From Prinsepia uniflora (Eukaryota; Streptophyta; Magnoliopsida; Rosales; Rosaceae), in NCBI GenBank assembly GCA_032719365.1, contig CM064861.1, positions 80,038,863 through 80,102,862 on the forward strand: DNA of 64,000 nucleotides, read 5' to 3'. Positions within the stretch are counted from its first letter, which is position 1, and every line of letters begins with the position of its first letter. The position numbers and the translations under genes are program-made. This document shows, one piece after another, positions 35,821-46,478 of the stretch. The notes under the pieces are model-generated. The model worked only from the letters and a program-made list of their open reading frames with translations. It was not told the DNA's origin and searched no databases.

Positions 35821-36400
35821 TCAGCCCTCCATAGCTCCTAGGCGGTAATCTAGCCCGCCATTTAGAATCATGGACATGGTGAGCCCTAAATCTTCATTCA
35901 TGTCAACTTCATTCTCGTAAACTCTCTTCCATTCAAAGCATTGGATTAATGATCTCAAAGCTAAACCCATCAAGCGATGGGCTAACCTCGACCTAGGAAA
36001 AGCCCTTCTTCCAAACCCAACTGGTGAAAGCTTATATGACACATTTTTTTTGTTCTCAAACCTTTCGGGCTTGAAACTTTCGGGATCATGCCACAACTTA
36101 TTGTCTCTATGTATGGCCCATGCATTGACCATCCTAATTGTGCAATGGGGTACACTGAATCCACTGATGGTGCACTTATCTGATGAAAAATGGGGTGCTA
36201 GTAGTGGGCCTACCATATATAATCGGAGAGTCTGAAAAATGATGCTTCGAAGATAAGGAGGAAATGTCTGATTCGTACTTGAAGCGTTGTTCTTGGTCGT
36301 GCCCAAATAGGTTGTTCATTCCAACTTTAGCATTGTTTAAGGCTTGTGGATTGTTAAGTAAATTGGACATTGCCTATTTTAGTGTGATTGATGTTGTGTT
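35821..36400 (-). pseudogene. Cytochrome P450 pseudogene, CYP81-like, exon 2 (heme-binding half)
   Basis: On the minus strand this encodes the C-terminal half of a class-A plant P450. It starts near AMSNLLNNPQALNNAKVG, with an in-frame TAG just before (where the family has Trp). LFGHDQEQ follows, then a frame change near 36306, then LRSIIFQTLRLY, PHFSSDKCTISGFSVP, WAIHRDN, WHDPESFKPERFE and FGRRAFPRSRLAHRLMGLAL to a stop at 35821. Two hallmark residues are gone: the ExxR Glu is Gln (QTLRL), and the heme-ligand Cys after GRRA is Phe. The gene is therefore dead by frame and by active site. CYP81 is my best family call, from the PHFSS, GLALRSLIQCFEW and similar blocks. Exon 1 lies to the right, split by a copia element. 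Confidence 0.9.
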
Positions 36401-37865
36401 AGCTCAGACCCGATCCAAGCCCAAGACGAATAAGGCCTAGGACTTGGGCCTCACATTGAAATGAGGCCTCCATTTAATTTTAAATTTATACAATATAGGT
36501 GCCTAATAAAGTCCAAAATGAAACCAAATTAGATATTAAAAAATTATAGTTGCCTAGCTGTTCAACACATCCCATATACCATATATAAGAAAATGGCCTT
36601 ACTCCTTGGGCCTCAGATTGAGAAGAGGCCTTCATTTAATTCCGAACTTACATAATACAGGTACCTACTAAAGTTCAAAATAAAACCAAAATATATATTA
36701 AAAAATTATAATAGTCTAGTTGTTCAACATATCCCAATATATCATGTAAAAAAATTGTAACTGGGATGATATCAAAGAGAGAAGGAATATGAATGAATAG
36801 GATGGTTTCGAGGTGTGTAAACAAGTGTAATTGTTATTTTTTTAACCAACAATCTGGTAGAGTCCATCTACAATTTGGTGGTGTAATTATTATTTTTTTT
36901 TATCAACCATTGGATGTTTTCTAAATATATGGTTAGAATCTCGTGATGTAATTGATTTTTATCAACCCTTGTATACTCTCTGAATATGGGCCAACTTTAT
37001 ATGTAATTTCATTTTCTTTTTTTGGATAATTGAGGTAATTTCATTTTTTCTCTTAGTGTGTAGTTAACTAATTACTAGTTTCTTGGTTTGTTATTTGAAA
37101 ATTATTAATTAGACTATAAAATAGTGTAATTTATTGATTGTTGGCTTTATTGATCTTGATTGGTGGAAAGTACATATTATTATTATATGTTTTAGAAGTA
37201 CATATTGATTATTGGATGTGCATATTTTTGTGTTATTACCTATTATATTATTAATTTATTAATTTTCATTCATTAAAAATAATCACTTCAGTGTCGTTTG
37301 GATCTCACCTACGCGCAATAAATGATATGACACCCACCTGTTACTTTGAGAGCGCCGTTTTGACTATTGATTTTTGTATACTGGAGTTATTTCTGAGTAG
37401 TTTTATTTATGAATTATGTGTAGCTCTATTTTAAGTTAAAAAAAATTATATTTAAAAAATAAAAATCAAGAAGGCCTTGATTGGAAAATTTGCCTTGGGC
37501 CTCATGTGGCCCTAAGTAGATTGAACCACATCCAAATTAATTGGTTGAGTTTTTACGTACCAATATCGTAAAATTATCATATTTGAGAAGATTAGCATCT
37601 GATTATGAAAATTATAGAATTACGGAAAAAAAATTGTTAAAGAAAATCAATAAGAGTCCTCCAAAGTTGGGGAGTAAGTATACATTGATTAGATGGACAC
37701 GCTAATTAGAGCTCTTAATTTCATAATTATTTGATTTTCCTTTCTAGATTCTAGGTGTTAGTATTCATTTTCGTACTACTACTTTTTTTTTGGTGTGTAA
37801 TCTTTCTTATATTTAAACTTTAAAGGTCAAAAATTGAAAATAAAAAACAAAAAGATAGAATCCTG
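36401..37865 (-). other. Intron of the P450 pseudogene
   Basis: About 1.46 kb of AT-rich sequence lies between the end of exon 1 (IIKGLLLASIF, near 37866) and the start of exon 2, at the position where CYP81 genes have an intron. The exact splice sites are not certain. No other gene was recognised inside it. Confidence 0.7.
36432..36745. repeat. Tandem duplication of about 165 bp in the P450 intron
   Basis: Two diverged copies (36432-36600 and 36603-36745) share GGCCT(C/T)CATTTAATT, ATTAAAAAATTATA and TTGTTCAACA(C/T)ATCCC in the same order. Each begins with a small inverted repeat: GGCCTCA/TGAGGCC in the first, GGCCTC/GAGGCC in the second. A third GGGCCTCATGTGGCCC palindrome occurs at about 37498-37513. 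This may be a worn MITE or a simple local duplication. Confidence 0.75.
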
Positions 37866-38288
37866 AATATGCTCGCCAGTAGAAGACCTTTGATAATTTG
37901 GTTACTGTAATATTCAGGGTGAGTCACTTCTGCAGAGAAAGCATACGATGAATGATGACAACATTTGGAACTTCATCACCCTCCAAACTATTGGTTTGAT
38001 GCTCATCAACCAAGCCTTGCAATAAGCCATCAATCTTCCCAGAAGTCCTCATCACCCTCTTCTCATAACTCACCTTTCTAAACCAATTCAAAAAGAACAA
38101 GAAATTTTCCAACTTTGTTCCCCAAATGGCAAAAGTCTCACCTATGATCTCCACAAACTTCTTGGTCTCCTCATCGTTGGAAGCATCGCCGCCGTAGTAC
38201 CACTTCCCGGCCACCATTCTCATTATGACGTTAAAGCTCATCTGAGAGAGCAAAGACTCCATCTACACCTTTGCGAATTTCCATGGGA
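37866..38288 (-). pseudogene. P450 pseudogene, exon 1 3' part
   Basis: On the minus strand it reads MESLLSQMSFNVIMRMVAGK, then YYGGDASNDEETKKFVEIIG, FLFFLNWFRKVSYEKRVM and GLLQGLVDEH. Past a stop and shift it continues EYYSNQIIKGLLLASIF to the intron. This is the middle of a CYP81-type P450 (helices D to H region). The right end is cut at 38288 by the copia insertion, and the reading frame to the next piece (56384-56871) is also off by one near the join. At least one stop and two frameshifts occur in this part. Confidence 0.9.
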
Positions 38289-38293
38289 GTTTT

Positions 38294-38434
38294 TGTTGGA
38301 GTGTAAGCTACCAGCTGGCAGATTCATGAGATTGCACCAGGGTGTGCGTGTGTGATGAGGTGGATAACCACCCGATGATTACTTTGTGTGTGCGTTGCGT
38401 TACTTGTGTTGCAAGAAAATTCAGATAATCTAGT

Positions 38435-38476
<42 letters not shown>

Positions 38477-38908
38477 CTGAATCTATGAGTGTGAGTGAGT
38501 ACATATGCATTCCAATCAGTTTCACAGAATTAATGAGAAGAGAATGAGGAAATCTCATATTTGAGTGTGAGAAATCTGAGAGAATTCATGTCAGGAATTT
38601 TATCGAGTAGTTGGTGTGCATAAACTAATCTAGTGTGTTCATTTCTCATAATCATCATCGATTTCTATCCTTCTTCATCAATTAAACACAGAAAACACAG
38701 AAACCCTAAATCTAATCACATGCTAGTCCTGATTCACAGCCAATTTAGCTAGGAGGTTAGGTTGAGCAACTTACCTGGGTGTGAAGTTTTGCATGTTCTT
38801 CAATCACAAGCGGCGATTGAACGATTAAGGATGCTGACTTCGATTTTCGACCCCTGAAGAGCAAGACGAAGGCGATCAAAGATGAGGAATGGGTTTGCGA
38901 GTTCAATA
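38294..38908 (+). mobile_element. 5' LTR of the copia element (615 bp)
   Basis: It begins TGTTGGAGTGTAAGCTACC and ends ...GTTCAATA, directly before the primer site. It contains a (GT)n run at 38441-38474 that is shorter than in the partner LTR, which accounts for much of the length difference. Confidence 0.94.
38441..38474 (+). repeat. (GT)n microsatellite in the copia 5' LTR
   Basis: 34 bases of pure GT. The 3' LTR has about 60 bases at the same place (55886-55945). Confidence 0.95.
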
Positions 38909-38920
38909 TGGTATCAAATC
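38909..38920 (+). other. Primer binding site of the copia element (degenerate)
   Basis: TGGTATCAAATC abuts the LTR end AATA. The initiator tRNA-Met complement is TGGTATCAGAGC, so two positions have changed. Confidence 0.8.
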
Positions 38921-38981
38921 TACCAAGATCATTGTGATCTAGGGCGCCTGAAGTAGCCTGTATTGGTACAGTGATCAAAAT

Positions 38982-39825
38982 GTGATGGCGGGAACAGGTG
39001 GCGAGTTAAGAGCACGTGTGCTCACTGGAACTAATTACGATTTCTGGTGTGTTAAGATGAAGACGATTCTGAAGGCCTATGATCTATGGAATCTTGTAGG
39101 TGAAGGTGTACCTATAAGAGCTGTTAGACGTGAAGGGACTGAGGAGGTAAAGATGCAGTCATCGCATCAAGACCTTATATGAGATGCTAAGATCTCAAAG
39201 AGTTCCTGGGATCTCCTAAAATGTGAGTACATAAGGGACTCTAAGGTGAAGGCTGACAAAATACAATCCCTTGGCGTGTGATTTTGAGTACACTGGAATG
39301 AAGGATGATGAGACTCTGTCTGCCTACATATCTAGCCTCTATTGTGTTGTGAATCAAATGCTATAGAATGGAGAGGACATTGTTGAGAATAAATTAGCTC
39401 AAAACATCTTGATTAGTTTGACAAAACCTTTTGATCCGATTGTGTCCATATTTAAAGAAACTGGAGACATGGACTCAATTAATGTGGAAAATGTGATTGC
39501 TTTTATTAGAGCATAGGGTAGAAATGCATGCTAAGAGTACTATTGAGAAAGCCTTCTCGAGTTTATCTATTGACACCAAACAGGACTACTCTCATAGTAA
39601 GAACATGAAGTCTTACAAGGGAAATAAGAACTAGAATTAAGGCTCTAGTGCTCAGAAATCTAAATCTAGTCAGAGTTCATCTTCAAGTAAAGGTACATGT
39701 GATCGTACTAAGGTTTTTTGCAAGAAGTGCAAGAAGACTCACTATGGTGATTGCTGGTCCATAGCTAGAGTTAAATGCTATAGTTGCCAGAAATTTGGAC
39801 ACGCAGCAAAGAGCTGTCCTGCATG
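38982..39825 (+). pseudogene. Copia gag (broken) with intact zinc knuckle
   Basis: The start ATG at 38982 or 38985 (MMAGTGGELRARVL) is followed by LTGTNYDFWCVKMKTILKAYD, the usual start of a plant copia gag. Stops appear from about 39180 on. The rest can be followed in other frames: EYTGMKDDETLSAYISSL, NGEDIVENKLAQNIL, and a CCHC knuckle CYSCQKFGHAAKSC at about 39776-39820 whose four metal ligands are all present. A preceding CKKCKKTHYGDCW is a second, irregular Cys/His cluster. Gag packages the element's RNA; this copy cannot make a full protein. Confidence 0.88.
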
Positions 39826-39939
39826 AAACAGTGGAAAAAAAGCTGTCACTATGAACTTAGCAAAATCAGTTACGTAATCTTCAAGCAATTTTTTTCTTAC
39901 TTGTAGTGATAAATCTACTGATTTACCCAAACTCACAGA

Positions 39940-40632
39940 CTAGAAAACTGGGGTTTGTGAAGATTGTGTAGCAGGAGAGCAGCATGTTGAGACTTTTGAC
40001 AAATAGAAAGCTTGGAGGGCATCCACACCTCTGGAGCTTATAAACACGGATGTGTGTGGAACAATGCAGGAAACAACTGCATGAGGGAACATATATTTGC
40101 TGACATTTGTTGATGGCTTTACAAGGATGTGTTGGATTTACTTCCTCACTACTAAAGCAGAAGTTCTGAATGTGTTTTAGAAATTCAAGAACATGGTTGA
40201 GTTGTAGAGTGAGTATGAGATTAAGCAATTGAGAAGTGGCATGAGAGGAATGTATTTCTCAAATGATTTTGAGAAATTTTGTGAAGACACGAGTATTGTG
40301 AGGCAGTTAACAGTGGCATATTCCCCTCAACACAATGAAGTTGTTGAGAGGAAGAATATGACCATTGTGGAAATGGAAAAAGCTATGATGCATGGCAAGG
40401 GAGTGCCATACAAATACTGGGGAGAAACTATCTATACATATGTGTATCTATAGAATATATGTACCACTCAGGTTGTAAATGGTAAGACACCATTTGAGCA
40501 ATTCACTGGTAGAAGACCTGGTGTTAAGCATCTGAGGGTGTTTGGCTATGTGTGCTACTCACATATTCCTGATCAACTGAGGCAGAAACTTGATAAGAAG
40601 AGTGTTAAGTGTGTGTGTGTGTGTGTGTGTGT
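39940..40632 (+). pseudogene. Copia integrase remnant
   Basis: Pieces in several frames read CEDCVAGEQHVETF (end of the zinc-binding region), LELINTDVCGTMQ (first catalytic Asp), LLTFVDGFTRMCWIYFL, then GMYFSNDFEKFCEDTSIVRQ and SPQHNEVVERKN (catalytic Glu region). The aspartic protease expected between the gag knuckle and this domain is missing. The 3' end is disrupted by a (GT)n run at 40609-40632. Confidence 0.88.
40609..40632 (+). repeat. (GT)n microsatellite in copia coding sequence
   Basis: 24 bases of GT replace the codons between VK and the conserved MGYGDYEKGY block. The ancestral reading there is Lys-Cys-Val, whose TGTGTG codons can seed such a run. Confidence 0.9.
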
Positions 40633-41886
40633 TAATGGGGTATGGTGACTATGAGAAGGGCTACAGATAACTCAATCTGCAATCAGGGAAAATTGTGATA
40701 GCTAGGATTGTGATCTTTGATGAAAATGCTCAGTGGAACTAGAAAGCAGAAAAGGAAAGTGGAGGACAATATGATGAGAATACAACATCCACATCTCATG
40801 GTGGTTCTGTACAAAATGATGTGATCATGTTTGAGCTAGAATCTCTAGACAGTGCACTAGTGAAATACAGGAGTATAAATTATATCTATGCACCATGCCA
40901 TATGTGCATTATAGAACCTGAATCCTATGAGGAGGCTGCAAAAGATTAGGTGTGGAAATCAGCTATGGAAGCTGAACTTGAAATAATTCACAAGAATGAG
41001 ACTTGTAACTTAGTAGACAGACCTATTGGGAAACTAATTATTGGAGTGAAGTGGATTTATAAGACAAAGTTGAATCTGGATGGTTCTATCTAGAAACATA
41101 AAGAAAGGCTAGTGTAAAAAGGATATGCACAGAAGCCTGGAATTAATTTTAATGAGACATTTGCTCATGTGACACGATTTGATACCATCAAGACACTCAT
41201 AGCATTAACAACTCAAAGAAGTTGGGAACTACACCAACTGGATGTGAAATCTGTCTTTCTAAATGGAAATCTAGAGGACGAGGTCTATATAGATCAACCT
41301 AAAGTCTATGTTGTGCAGGGGAAGGAAGGAAAGGTATACAGGCTCAAGAAATCAATGTATGGATTAAAGCAGGCACCCAATGCCTAGTATGGTGAGATAG
41401 ATGCTTTCCTCTCTCACTGTGGTTATAACAAGAGCTCAAATGAAGCAACTCTGTATGTGAAAACATCAAAGGATGCAAGAATTTTAATTGTCTCAATCTA
41501 TATAGATGACATCATTTACACTAGATCAAGTGATCAAGTGATGAGCTTGTGAGAGAGTTCAAGACTGATATGATGAACAAATATGAAATGTCTGATCTTG
41601 GTTTACTGCACCATTTTCTAGGAATAGGAGTAATTCAAACAAACAAGCCCATATTTATCTATCAAAGGAAGTGTGTTGCTACCTTGATTGATAAATTTGG
41701 TTTAAGGGATTACAAACCAATTAGTACCCCACTGATTCCTGGTGACAAGCTAAGAAAGGAGGATGAGAGTGAACCAGTAGTTGAATCACTATACAAGAAG
41801 ATTGTTGGGAGTTTGTTATACCTGACTGCAACAAGGCCAGATATTATGTTTTCAGCCATTCTTTTATCCCATTTTATGAATGGTCC
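40633..41886 (+). pseudogene. Copia reverse transcriptase remnant (first part)
   Basis: It begins MGYGDYEKGYR. After a poorly conserved linker the RT starts near 40950 (MEAELEIIHKNET), then GVKWIYKTKLNLDGS, NETFAHVTRFDTIKTLIAL, LHQLDVKSVFLNGNLEDEVY, YRLKKSMYGLKQAPNA, the catalytic SIYIDDIIYT box, and MNKYEMSDLGLLHHFLGI. In-frame stops occur before KHKERLV, KGYAQ and YGEIDAF. The sequence is cut after HFMNGP at 41886 by element H. Confidence 0.92.
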
Positions 41887-44800
41887 TGTAATGACCCGTC
41901 CCGAATATCGGGATTGAATATTAATTAATTATGGTTTAGAATGACTAATCTGGGATTAGTTGAGTGAAATCGGACGAAATGTGAAAAATGACCGTTTTGC
42001 CCCTAGGTGTGGGCAAAATGTTCATTTTTAGTTCGGGAGGTCAAACGGACTTTGACCGATGACTGTGAAGTAGTTCGGGACGTCACGAGTTCATAGACAG
42101 GTGGCACGTTCGATTCCGACATTCGAGAAAAAAGTTATGGCGTTCGGAAGTTGAAGGGTATTTTGGTAATTTGGCTGAAAAGGGGTCAAATGTTAACTTT
42201 TGACCCAAGAAGTCCAATGGACAAGGGCCAAAGACCGTTACGTAGGTCTCGTCGATACGAATCCAATGACAGGCGAAGTTATGGTCACGGGAACGAAATC
42301 GATTAACCGAACGAACCGGGATTTCGATTAAAATATTATTAAAATTGTGAATAGTGATCTGAGTTTTTGAACACTTGGATGAGTGACAAGTGTCACCCAT
42401 CCCTTGTTTTGGGGCCTAAATTATGGATCTTGTTCCATCTGATTCATTTTTAATCATTCCTTATCATCTTTAAACAAACATCATCATCATCATCTCTAAT
42501 CATTCCTCATCATTCTAAATCATCATCTTTCACCTTCTTTGTATTTCCTTTGAACGTGAACAAACAACAGAGGGTGAGAGGGTGAGTTTTCTTTCATCAT
42601 TATGCCTTATCACGCTTTATCATCCTCCATCATACTTACTTACCTCTTTATTCTTAATCAGCATCAATTACCTTCTTCTCTGTTCTCTCCATGAACAAAC
42701 AAAAAATTAGAGAGAGTTTTCTTCCCATCATCATTTCCTTTCCACAGCTGATCTTGAGAGAAAATTGAGAGAAATTGTGAGGGAATTAGGTGACTGAGAT
42801 TGAAAGGAAAACACGGGGACAGAGAGAGAATTGTGAAACTAGAATTTGAAAATTTGAATTTTGGGGTGAGAATTCGAATTCCAAGTTTTGAGCCGTGAAA
42901 CTTCAAATTGAGATTGGATTTAGGTTCCTGAGGTTATTTCGAGTCAATCCACATGAAAAATGAAGAAAATTGATGTATGTTTGACTCTGAACAGACATGG
43001 CTACTGTGAGAAAATTTGAGGATTGAGTCGTGATTCTAGAGGAATTAAACGATGCAATTGGACTCGAAAATGAGTTTCTCTTGATCCAATGAAGCTTCTG
43101 AGTGGATCAATTGAAGGAAACCAAGTGGGACTGATGAACTTCGAAGGTTGAACAGTACCCTGATGTTCTTCGAAAGTTCATGTTCGAATTTAAGGTTTAA
43201 GGTAAGAAATCTTATAATTAAGGTTACAGAACTGTAATTGCACCTAAAACGATGATATTTGAATGATCAATTGGAAACTTTGATGTCGAATTGACAGAGA
43301 ACTAGTCGGGTTAATACGCAGGTCGCAGGATCCGTTTACCAGAGAAACGGGTTGGGACGACAATTGTGCAGGTTATTGTAGCTGGCGCGTGGCTTCCACG
43401 CGCAGCCGCTTGCGGCGGCGCTTGGGGGCGCGTGAGAGGGATTTTTGAGGTGAGGTCAACATGTCTTTGAATCCTCTCAGTGTAACTAACATTTTGACAC
43501 TGGTTTCGAGGAAATCGGGTATCGTTTTGTTAATGTTCCGCATATCCGAAGTTTTGTTTTACGTTTAAAATACGTATTTAAATTCCGAAAAAATTGGGGA
43601 AAATTATATGAAGTATTTTGAGATGTTAGTAACCCTCTATAATGATTTTGGACAGGAGTTTTGATTTCCAGAATTTACGAAAAAACGTGCAGCTCGGAAA
43701 CGGACCGTTTTGGACGGTGTATGTGAGTGGACTTTTGGTTTTCTAACCATGATGCATGCATATATGATTTAAATGCTTTATTATATAATTTTATATGCTT
43801 TGGAATGATTTATGTTTCAATCCGGTGATTTCTTGGTTTTATGATTATTATATTATATTTTGGCACGATTTTCGATAAATGATGAAATTGATGTTTTGGG
43901 CTAGGCCCGGATTGAAAATGATGTTTTGACTCGGGTTATGAGTCAGGGAATTAAAAATGATATTTGGACTCGGATTATGAGTCAGTGATTAATTTTATGA
44001 ATTTACGTGATCGTGGCAACTCGGGTTTACGGTTGCACGGATTTGCGCGAAAATGATACTTTGGGCTTGAGACCCAATGAAATTGTGATTTTGTTTGGAT
44101 TTGTGTTTCCATGTGATTATATGATGATATTGATGATTTGCGAATTTATAATGTAAATCAGGACTTTGGCTTTTCCGGATTGGAGGACACTATATTTTGG
44201 GGCTACGACCCTATGTTGTTAAATGATTTTGATTTCAATGCAACTGTTTTTCACTGGTTTTTGTGATGATGATATGTTACGGATATTTAGGGCTTTCGGG
44301 TGAAAATATGTTTTTCCCCGGAGTGCACCCTGGAGATAACGCTCGCCTTCGGGATGGAAGTGTTTACCCCGAAGAGGTCACGTAGCACGATCTTTGTCGA
44401 GCAGCCGAGGGAGGCTCGGCTCAGATCAGATGTGCTGGATATACATAGATCGGTAAGTGATGTGTTCACTAGATCTGGATTGCCGGCTGGTGATGTGTTC
44501 ACAGCGGCGGATGCTCGGATTTTGAGCGGTCCTTGAGCCTATTGATTTGCACGCGTTGCAGGGATAAACGTGACTCTAAGCAACAGGATATGAAAATAAG
44601 TCACGTGGTTTTATGGAAAATGATTTTGAGGAAACCGTGGTTTAAATATAAAATGATTTAAGGAAAACGTGAACTTATTGAGATTTAAATTGATTTGATG
44701 AAAATGAGTTTCAAGGAAAATGTGGACATGGAATTTAGATACATGTTGTTTGTGATTACGTACCGATTTTGAGTATGAGTTTTTGGTCTTCGTGGCCAGG

Positions 44801-45246
44801 TGATGGTGTTCACATGTTTTGGCTTGAGAGCCAGGATTTGATGTTTTATAACTTGAACTGATTTGGTGAACATGAGTTTTACGGACCTTGGGAAAATATG
44901 TTTAGATTTTATCAGTCCACTGTTCATACTTGAATGATTTCATATTATTACTCATGTTTTACGATATGCATGCACGTTTGTGAAAACTGGAGGGTAAGAT
45001 TGTATTTTGGCAAATGTTTTTATAAGAGGTCATTTTTGTCCACTCACACCTTTTCTGTTTTATTAACCCTTCAGGTCGTGGCGCGTTGATCGAGGCTATT
45101 CCAGAGGTGGATGTATGAGTGGACACAGGCGCAAATATCCCTTGTCTAGCAGGTGCTGAAGGGTAGTTTCGGATCTCCAGTTGACTTGTCAGACGGGAGC
45201 AGGACCGGGCACGGTTATCTATGTCCTTCGGGGACGGGTCCTGTTA
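41887..45246 (+). mobile_element. 5' LTR of element H (3360 bp)
   Basis: It starts TGTAATGACCCGTCCCG and ends GGGTCCTGTTA; the partner LTR ends TGTCA, so the U5 tip has mutated. It lacks about 28 bases near 42274 that the 3' LTR keeps at about 49052-49080. Putative intron: GTGAGT at 43723, CCCTTCAG|GTCGTGG ending 45074 (1352 bp), with GTCCACTCACACC at 45038. RY motifs lie at 43752-43761 and 44966-44974, and the GCGCGTG cluster at 43384-43436. Confidence 0.95.
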
Positions 45247-45249
45247 AAT

Positions 45250-45262
45250 TGGTATCAGAGCA
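45250..45262 (+). other. Primer binding site of element H
   Basis: TGGTATCAGAGCA lies three bases after the 5' LTR end and is identical to that of element D. Confidence 0.93.
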
Positions 45263-46406
45263 CTAGGTTGCTGATGTTGTTGCCACACCATACCTCTGAA
45301 ACGTGAGCCTCGTGCGCGACCTGATAGTGAGATGGGTATATTAGGGTATTTGAGGCCTTGTGAAAGATCTCGGAATGTAATTGACCTTAGTTTGAGGGTC
45401 AGATGTTAATTAGTGTAACTACCGCTTACTAATTGTCGAATCAGTATTTTTATGGGTCCTAGGATTGAACGAACCCAGAGGCTAGAAGGGTAGCACAATT
45501 GGGTAGGTTGGACCCATGATGAGATTATTCTCAGTAAATTCCTTAAGCGGAATGTGAGTTCCAACGTCTAGAGTGTGATGGGGTATTCCTTAGGCTTTGT
45601 AAGTGGTATAAGAAGTGGTTCACCAGCGGTAATTTGCTAGGTGACCGAGTATGCCAGGGATGGCATAGATGATTGAGTCAAGATTTCGGTTAGGACTCGA
45701 GATGAGTCATGGTAATATCTTAGGACTCAAGAGCAGTCAGGTTTTGAGGAACCCTAAGGTAGGGTGTTCGGTTCGGAAAGGTGTGATGGCGAGTGGTTTG
45801 ACTTTTAATGACTTTTCGAAGTCTAGACCGACTGACGGTTATGTCAGGTCTAGTCATGTCAGCTTTAGTGGTGGAATAGCAATCCACAATCGGGGTTTTA
45901 CTTATCGGTTAGACCTAGTTGGTTGTCGTGCTACTTAGTTGTGACAGATTGTTGGTGCAACCATGGTCATGGGCGGCCTAGTAGTCGACATTGGTTTAGT
46001 AGAGTTACGATTGGTTGGAGATGTGTTGGACAGGTTACCAGCGGTTGGTACTTGTCGATGGAATCCCAGAGTGGGGATACAGAGTAGTTGTACGGGTACT
46101 TGATTCCATTGGATGTGGAGTCTCGATAGCGGTGTCTGGTGGTTAGGTCTGCACAAGTCTGTGGCAGGCACTACTACCGAGAGTGGTTGTTGAGAATCGG
46201 GGGACGTTCAGAGGACGTTTCCTTTTCTCATATGAGTTGTCAGGGTGACTGTACCTAGAGTTGTTGGGTACGAGGGACACAGAGTTTCTCCTATTCGAGC
46301 AGAGGTACGGGGTCGTCGCTCGTTATGAGCGGAGATCAAGGGTTGTCAGTTTTGCACACGGTGTGCTCATACTGATGCTGTTATTTGTGTACTGATGTTG
46401 AACTTA

Positions 46407-46478
46407 GTGCTAGTGTTGGTGCTGGTACTAGTGCTAGTGTTGGTGCTGGTACTAGTGCTGGTGTTGGTGCCGGTGTTT
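46407..46478 (+). repeat. 24-bp tandem repeat in element H internal region
   Basis: GTGCTAGTGTTGGTGCTGGT with ACTA repeats about two and a half times and then decays into GTGTTGGTGCCGGTGTT. One frame would read Ala/Ser/Val/Gly/Thr-rich, but no ORF supports translation. Confidence 0.9.
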
